Below are positions 57,814 through 64,000 of a DNA stretch of 64,000 bases, one piece after another; positions within the stretch are counted from its first letter, which is position 1, and each line of letters opens with the position of its first letter. Both the position numbers and the translations under genes were made by a program. Where the stretch lies: contig VWZP01010355.1 of NCBI GenBank assembly GCA_013396995.1, positions 62,001 through 126,000 on the forward strand, in the 5' to 3' direction. This DNA is from Dicaeum eximium. Lineage: Eukaryota > Chordata > Aves > Passeriformes > Dicaeidae. A model generated the notes under the pieces. That model was not told the origin of the DNA. It made no database searches and was given only the letters and a program-made list of their open reading frames with translations.

Positions 57814-57843
57814 ACAGAATCACACAATCATAGAATGTCCTCC
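57814..57843 (-). repeat. CR1 tail split off by LTR I
   Basis: cagaatcacacaatcataga is the tail of a minus-strand CR1 whose body resumes at 58574. Confidence 0.8.
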
Positions 57844-58573
57844 TGTTATGGTGTATGTTTTAATCGTTATTTAATTGTTATTTAATTGTGTTAATCCCAG
57901 GTGGTTTGTTCCTGTTCACCGCTATGTTGTATCCCCCAAAGGTTTTTCCCTAAGAGGTATCCTCCCCAAAGTTCTCCCACATAAGGCATTTGCCCTCCTT
58001 CCCTTCCCTGTCATTTATGTAAACCCTGCCCTTTTCTCCAAAACCTTCCCTGTCAATCCCCCAAACCCTACCCTTCAGAGTTGTCAATCCTCTCCAAACC
58101 CATGCCTATGTTCTGGAATGTTCCCTGTCATTTATGCTAGCCTCAAAGCTCCATTAGCTGCTGTACCCAAGCCCCCTCCTCTCCTATTCCCCATTGGAAG
58201 ATACGATTTGTATCCCCTCCCCTATCTCCTCCCCAGGGTTCCTATGATTGGTTGTTGTGTCTCCCCTCCCCTAGGGACCACCCCCCTTTATAAACCCCTT
58301 TCTCCCTTTGTTCCCGGTCACTTTGAGGATCCCTCAACTGGAATAAAGATCATCCTTGTTGCTGCTACCTCAGAGTAATCCATCCTTCTGCCTTCTTTCA
58401 CCTCTTGTCCTCGACCCCTTACTACTGTACTGTCTGCCCTGCGAGGGTTTGCAGCCAGGACTGCTGCCCGTGCCGCTCTGAGGGAGCTGCTCTGAAGGGT
58501 GCAGCCACACACGACAGCTGCCTCGGGAGCTTGGAGCTCACCCGGCTGGTGGTTTTAGAGAGGCAGCTCGTCA
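57844..58573 (+). mobile_element. solo LTR I inside a CR1
   Basis: A 730-bp element with TG...CA ends that separates a CR1 tail (57814-57843) from its body (58574-58720). The putative duplication is TCCTCC on the left and TCCTTC on the right (5 of 6). A C-rich U3 with an inverted CCAAT box (attgg near 58228), TATAAA at 58289-58294 and AATAAA at 58342-58347 give a plus orientation. A 167-aa frame inside it is a chance frame. Confidence 0.75.
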
Positions 58574-58720
58574 TCCTTCCTGGAAGGGACCCACAGGGAT
58601 CATCCAGCCCAGCCTCTGTCCCTGCCCAGACACCCCAACAACCCCACCCTGTCCATCCCTGGCAGCGCTGTCCAAACGCTCCTGGAGCTCTGGCAGCCTC
58701 GGGGCCGTGCCCATTCCCTG
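58574..58720 (-). repeat. CR1 LINE body, resumed after LTR I
   Basis: ctggaagggacccacaggga through cagcgctgtccaaacgctcc to gtgcccattccctgg, continuing the tail at 57814-57843. Confidence 0.9.
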
Positions 58721-59007
58721 GTCACTGTGACAGGAGTTTTCCTGTGCTGGTTTGCGAATGCTCATGTGGAGCTCTGTGACCTCCTGCGTCTGCCCTGGTC
58801 TCTGGCATCTCTTCCCCTGAGTTTGCCAGGATTCCTCAGTGGTGCTTTATCAGTTCATCAATGGCTGCTTCAAATGAAACATTTGCTGAACATTTGGGAT
58901 TGGACTCAGCTTTGGGGTGGTGCTGAGTTATGCTCTGGTTTAAACTTCAGATGAAAAAAGAGTGAATATGACACACAAAACATCAGTGAGGGTCCTTCCC
59001 TACATCC

Positions 59008-59155
59008 ATGGAATCATTAACTTGGAAATGGCCTCCAAGATTAAGTCCAGCCTTCGATCGAATCCTGCCATGGTCACTAAACCATGTCCCCAGTTGTCAC
59101 TTCTCATTCTTTCACCATTTCCAGGGATGGGGTCTCCACCACTGCTCTGGCTTTC
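59008..59155 (-). repeat. CR1 LINE fragment, old
   Basis: atggaatcattaacttggaa, then ctaaaccatgtccccagttg and a ccagggatggggtctccacc block. Confidence 0.8.
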
Positions 59156-60041
59156 CTAGGCCAAGTTCCTGCACTCATTTTTCTCTCCAGACCCATCTGA
59201 TAATTCTCCAGAGGAATCACAAGCTCTTGTTAAAACACACAGGTGACTGGCAATTGCTGGCTCCGCTGAGGTGAGCCCTGAGCCTGGAGCCACCTTAGGC
59301 AGCACAGCCTTGCAGGAAAGGTTTTTCACATCCCAAGGATTCTGAGAATGGTCTGCCTGTGGGGATTGGAAGAGCAGGACATGGGTGACTGTGCCTTGCT
59401 GGGAATGGGGTGTTCCCTGGACCCTTGGGGAGCCTCCAGCTCCTCTGTCATGCACAGGGGCGCTTTGGCAGGTAGGATTTGGGCAGAACAGTGCAGGTAT
59501 GGGACATCTGCAGTGACAAACCCTCCCTGGCCCCTCTGCATGGGAAGTGGGGGTCCCACCCTGCCTGTCCTCTGCATGAGAAATGCACTTTTAAATAGCT
59601 GAGAAGTCCCCTTGACTCTGTGCCCAAAACCACAGTGAAAGAGGCTCCATCTTTCCATCTCTGAGAAATCAATACTGTCTGGGCACTAGAGATCCCAGCT
59701 AAATGAAGTGCTAATTACTAATTTAATAGTCAGAATAAAACACTCTCAGGTTGTAAAGAGAAAGGCCACTCCCCCTTGAAGGTGAATACAGCCGTGAGCA
59801 GAAAGATAGGCTAAAATACAATCCAAGAGTTAGAGCATCTCAAGAGTCTTCTCAAAAGGCTGAAGGCACCTCTCAGTCTTTTCTGTGCTTTGGTTCCTCT
59901 GTTTGTGATTCCTTAGATCCAGTAGCTTCCTGTCAAAGTCAAAATTTATTGCAAGGAGAATGTTGGTAAAAAAAAGTTCAAGTGCTGCAGTGGAAATCTG
60001 TCTCCTCTTCTTGGAAAGCCCTTGCAAAAAAAAAAAAAAAT
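59156..60041. other. unique sequence, nothing recognised
   Basis: No repeat. An A14-like run lies at about 60025-60039. Confidence 0.4.
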
Positions 60042-60105
60042 AGTCCCTTTCCAGCTCTTTTCAAGTAATGGAAGGGGCTCTAAGGTCTCCCCAGAACNCC
60101 ACCAA
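60042..60105 (-). repeat. CR1 LINE scrap
   Basis: ggaaggggctctaaggtctc matches the CR1 block also seen at about 51657-51680. One N at 60098. Confidence 0.65.
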
Positions 60106-60536
60106 CATGCATAGAAATAAAGCTAAGAAATGCAGCATTTGGAGCCAGAAAATGAAAGCTAAAAGCTGTGGCTGCTCTGCATCTTAATCTTACTGCCCTG
60201 GCTAAGGTTTCCTTTTCCATTACTGCATTATTTAGCAGCTAAAATGAAAGAGAGGATGGGAGCTGACAGGGAGCGCCTGTTCTGGAGCGGTTACAGGGCT
60301 GTGCTTCCTCCTGCACCCACAGAGCTCACTCCAGGTTTGATGGATTTCCGGGGGGATCACCAGGAATGAGGGCTCACCTGGGGCTGGATGCAGCGGTTGA
60401 ACACGGGAATGGGGCGGGAGGGGACAGCCTGGATCCCCTGGGTTGTTTGGGCTGTGGAAGGTTTTAGCTGTGGGAGGTACAACTCCTCCAGGGGGATCCC
60501 AGCAGAGGTTGTCTGGGGCTGGAAATTCTCTCATAG
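60106..60536. other. unique sequence, nothing recognised
   Basis: No feature recognised. Confidence 0.4.
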
Positions 60537-60808
60537 AAGAATCACAGGATCGTGGAATATCTTGAGCTGGAAGGGACCCACAAGGGTCATCCAGTCCCAC
60601 CCCTGTCCCTGCCCAGACCCCCCAACAACCCCCCCCGTCCATCCCTGGCAGCGCTGTCCAAACGCTCCTGGAGCTCTGGCAGCCTCGGGGCCGTGCCCAT
60701 TCCCTGGGGAGCCTGGGCAGTGCCAGCACCCTCTGGGGGAAGAACCTTTCCCTGAGCTCCAGCCTGAGCCTGCCCTGGCCCAGCTCCAGCCATTCCCTGG
60801 CTCCTGTC
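60537..60808 (-). repeat. CR1 LINE 3' end, second subfamily
   Basis: The tail is on the left (gaatcacaggatcgtggaat), then the full block series to ccagccattccctggctcct. Confidence 0.93.
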
Positions 60809-62962
60809 CTACTCACAGAGCAGGGCTCAGTGTCTGCCCCTCTTCTTCCCCAAGAGATTTCTCCTCTGGACACCTGAGCTGCTTCCCTCTGTGCTGTGCT
60901 GCCCCTGGGAGCTGAGGAGTTCTGGAGAACGATCCCAGGACAAGGAGCCACCTGTCAAACTGGAGAACAGGGGACACTGCTCTGACAGGTCCCATCCGTG
61001 CCAGCCTGGCAGCACCACAGTACCCTCCAGCCCTCACTGTGACCCTGCAGCCACGGCTGGAGAGAAGGATTGGAGCTCCTGACCTTATTTTTTTGTGCCT
61101 GGCACATTCCCAGCCATTCACAGGTCACTGGCATCCCTGCATTGGCTCGATGTGCTGGGAAACTGAGTCCTCAGTGCCAGCACAGGTCTGTACACCGGCT
61201 ATCCTCACTGGGCTCAGCAGCAGGACAGGTGACAGCTCCAAGAGCTCTCCCTCTGCCTCTTTTCCCCTGAAAGCTGTTCTTCCCTGTTTTCTGGGCTCCA
61301 GGGTTGCCTGGGCTCTGCCAGCCCCACCAGGCAGGAGGCACAGCCGTGGTGCAGTGGTGAGTATCGACGAGCCTCAATATTCACGGCCCCATAAAGCTGT
61401 TTTATAGTGATATAATAACCCTAAATATGGCACTATTGGCAACAGAGAGTTTGCAGTTCTGAGTGCTCTATCCTCGGTGAAATAAATGCCCCCCCAGTCA
61501 TCAACAGAAGAGCTGGACGTCAAGCAAGCAGCAGCTTTTCAATCCCTCTCCCCGCTGCAGCTTCACAACGTATCAATATATCTATTGGAGTCCTTTGTGA
61601 GCAAGACATAAATCTGGGCGTTTGTTTGCCGGGAACAAATGCTTTATCATTAGCAAATTGTAAAGCAGGGGCGAAGCACTCTGCTAACAAGTGCCCGATC
61701 TGCAATGCTAATGGCAGCTGGCTCCAGCTCGCACTCACGCCCCTCCTGTAAACACCTCCGTGGGAGTGAGCAGCATCTCCCAGTGACTGATAGCGCAGCC
61801 TTCCCCTCCCGCTCCTGCTGCCGCTTCAGCTGCCTAAAATCTCTGCAATCGCTCCAGGCCTGGCAGACGAGCACGGGGAAGAGCTGGGCAACGCTCTCCA
61901 CTCTGAGTGGCAGCGGAGCATTTTGACATCTTGCCAGAATTCCTGAAAAAGGAAGGGGGAAAATCCATTTTCTTTCCTTTCTTTTTCAGGCTGTTGTTAT
62001 CAGGAGCGAGTGGGGAGCTGTGTTTGCCAGGAACTGTGAGGCTGGCAGGCTGCTCACTACCCATGTGGGGCGGGGAACCCACTGAGAGATGTTCAGGACA
62101 TGCTGCAGGGCTCTCCAAAATCCTGAGTGATCAGAGCCCACTTCAGGACCTGCTGCAGTTGGAACACCTGGACAGGACTGCCAGGGAAAACCCAGGGGAC
62201 ACCATGAGCTGTCAGCAGCTTTGGGAACTTCCCCAACCCCACTCCTCCTTCAGAGGTGTTCAGCCCTGGTTCAACAGGAAAACCCCCTCGGTCTTGCCCA
62301 CCTCCCTGGGAAGGGGAACAGCCCCAGGGAACTGCCACAAGATCCTGAAACTGCAGTTTAAGTGAGGTTCCCTCCTGGTTTTCTATTTTCCTGTGCATCA
62401 CCATGCTGGTCTGGGGGCCAACCCAGCCATGATGCTCAGCCTGACTTAAAGAATTCCCTGTACTCCTGGAGCCCATCTTCCCTTTCCAGTGACGTACACA
62501 CTGCTGCCACCTCAGAGACCATGCACCACTGTGGTTTGCCGAGCTCGGATATTCCCAGCAGCTCCTTGGGAGCGCTGCAGAAGGCACCCATCACCCACTC
62601 CTGCCAGGGAACAGCAGACTCAGCCAGATATTTGCAAGCTCCATTTGGAATGCTTTGAAACAGCTTCTCAAGTCAGTTTTGGTAAAGCTCTCAGGGATCT
62701 TCCTCACTCTGAGAATATTATATATATTTCAGAGCACTTTATCACATGCACACAGGAAGGTGCACTTCAGAGGTGGCTTCTCTGTTGCTTTAGGGTGACA
62801 TCAAGTTGTCCATGTGATTCACAAACCCTCTGGAGCTGGAGGAAGAGCAGCCCTGGACACCACAGTCCTTCCACACTCAGGCAGTGGTGCAAGAGCTTCC
62901 CAGGCTGCAGTTTTCCAGGGCACAGCCCCTCTCCACAAGGCTCTGTTGGAGCAGAGCTGAGC
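60809..62962. other. unique sequence with possible conserved block
   Basis: Contains a non-repetitive block at about 61390-61740 that differs in composition from its surroundings (see findings). No exon called. Confidence 0.4.
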
Positions 62963-63047
62963 ATGGTCCCTGCAACAGCTGTGGGTGATGGAGGAGTTTC
63001 CAGGGTCCTCCTCTTGCTGCTCTTGCTGGGAGCTCAGACAGTCACAG
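62963..63047 (+). other. signal-peptide-like open frame with splice donor (tentative exon)
   Basis: An ATG in a strong context (A at -3, G at +4) opens a frame whose C-terminal half is SRVLLLLLLLGAQTVTG, a classic hydrophobic core with a plausible cleavage site. It ends at a donor cacag|gtgggg in phase 1. Phase-1 signal exons are common in secreted and immunoglobulin-superfamily/MHC genes. No downstream exon is visible in the remaining 950 bp, and no promoter was identified, so this may be chance. Confidence 0.2.
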
Positions 63048-63647
63048 GTGGGGCCAACCAGACACACATACCTGGGCACATGCTTAATCCCATTTTCCTG
63101 CCCTCTACCCATTCTGAGGTGCATAATTGCATGTGAGGAGCTGAGGCTGGGTGGGATTGAGCCCCAGCCAGGCTCCTTCATGGTGTGATGGTTCTCCTTG
63201 GCTGCCTGTCCTTGGGACTGCAGCCCAGAGGAAAATGAAAATGGTAGGAGAGGAAGAGCAGGACTGTGAAAGGTGAGAAAGGCATTGAGGGGGGGGGACA
63301 TTACCCAAAGGGCCAGCTGGGCTCTGGGCTTGGAAAAACTTCAAGAGGAGGGATAAGGAATCCCTACTACCTTTGCCATGCCAGCATCCATCTGCAGGGG
63401 CTGCCAGTGGTTGTCTCCTCCATACCTACCCTGTTCCTGCACTGCTCCCTGTTCCTGCCCTGACCACCACTCCTGATGCAGAGACAGAGCTGGACATGGC
63501 CTCAGCACCACAACCCCATTCTACAGGGAAAAGTCCCTTTCAGCCCTGTCCATCCTCACCAGGATGCCCAGGGCAGCAGCACATCTTCCACACTGCCTCA
63601 ACCTCCAGCCCATCTGCAAACAACCCCAGAGCTGCAGTGCTCAGCAA
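63048..63647. other. unique sequence, nothing recognised
   Basis: A nine-G run lies at about 63290-63298; otherwise featureless. Confidence 0.4.
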
Positions 63648-63875
63648 AAATGTCAGGCTGGACATCAGGAGGAATTTCCTCACGGAAAGAGTGATCAGGC
63701 CTTGCTGGGGGCTTCCCAGTGAGGTTTGGAGTGCCCATCCCTGGAAGTGTTCAAGGAAGGACTGGATGTGGCACTCAGTTCTCTGGGCTGGTGACAAGGT
63801 GGGGATCGGTAACAGGTTGGAATCAATGACTTTGGAGGGTTTTTCCAGCCTCAGTGACTCTGGGATTCTGTGAAT
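63648..63875 (+). repeat. CR1 LINE 3' end
   Basis: aggctggacatcaggaggaa through tgttcaaggaaggactggat to gggattctgtgaataaag. Confidence 0.93.
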
Positions 63876-64000
63876 AAAGCCAAGGTTCTCACTTCCAGCA
63901 GACTCTGGGCAAAGCTTCCAGCCCTGCAGAAATCTCTCATAGAGAAAAGAAGCCAAGATTGCAGTTTCTGCAGCATGGAAATGCTCAGGGCTGTCTTGCC

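Noticed and set aside
57875..58378. 167-aa plus-strand frame rich in proline
   Set aside because: Lies wholly in LTR I, across its TATA box and poly(A) signal.
59830..60039. Processed pseudogene ending in an A run
   Set aside because: The A run is short, there is no flanking duplication and no recognisable parent coding sequence.

Overview
The window looks like gene-poor nuclear DNA of a songbird (Passeriformes). The evidence is the repeat content. There are about thirty chicken-repeat-1 (CR1) LINE fragments, most ending in the typical ATTCTGTG-like tail. There is one tRNA-Ile-headed, CR1-tailed SINE of the TguSINE1 type. There are also many short class II and ERVL-type endogenous retrovirus LTRs, one with an alpharetrovirus-style promoter and one provirus remnant with a tRNA-Trp primer-binding site. 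No bacterial, plasmid, phage or CRISPR signal was seen. I found no protein-coding gene that I can defend; nearly every long open frame lies on a CR1, an LTR or a minisatellite. Two scaffold gaps (25696-25784 and 53551-53591) and four single Ns (4765, 29328, 35105, 60098) are present.

Layout. 331-3822 is a single CR1 copy opened by a stack of five LTR elements. Two sit directly in the CR1 (A at 630-1267 and B at 1320-3665). Two sit in the 5' LTR of B (C at 2264-3199 and E at 3274-3599). One sits in C (D at 2318-2619). A, C, D and E each have an exact target-site duplication (TSD); B has only a degraded one. 4459-5132 is a CR1 interrupted by an ERV-like element (F) that recurs at 53604-53796, again inside a CR1. 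5133-25653 is mostly unique sequence with scattered CR1s and a second LTR of family E near 21 kb. 25654-27270 carries a perfect 42-bp inverted repeat and mirrored pentanucleotide arrays around a gap. 27-47 kb is unique sequence with CR1s, three more LTR features (35.7-40.7 kb), a local duplication (37.4 and 38.6 kb) and an old CR1 ORF2 remnant (45.5-46.7 kb). 47.4-52.6 kb has three minisatellites, the tRNA-derived SINE and a 250-bp tandem duplication. 53-64 kb has more CR1s and two solo LTRs (56002-56306, and 57844-58573 inside a CR1).

How it works together. The window reads as intergenic or intronic DNA shaped by CR1 retrotransposition, later LTR insertion, recombination to solo LTRs, and tandem-repeat expansion. 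Functional candidates are weak: a signal-peptide-like open frame at 62963-63047 with a phase-1 splice donor, and several non-repetitive blocks dense in transcription-factor-like motifs. I did not find a new coding system. The strongest observations are structural: the nested LTR stack, the inverted repeat at the gap, and the twice-inserted element F.
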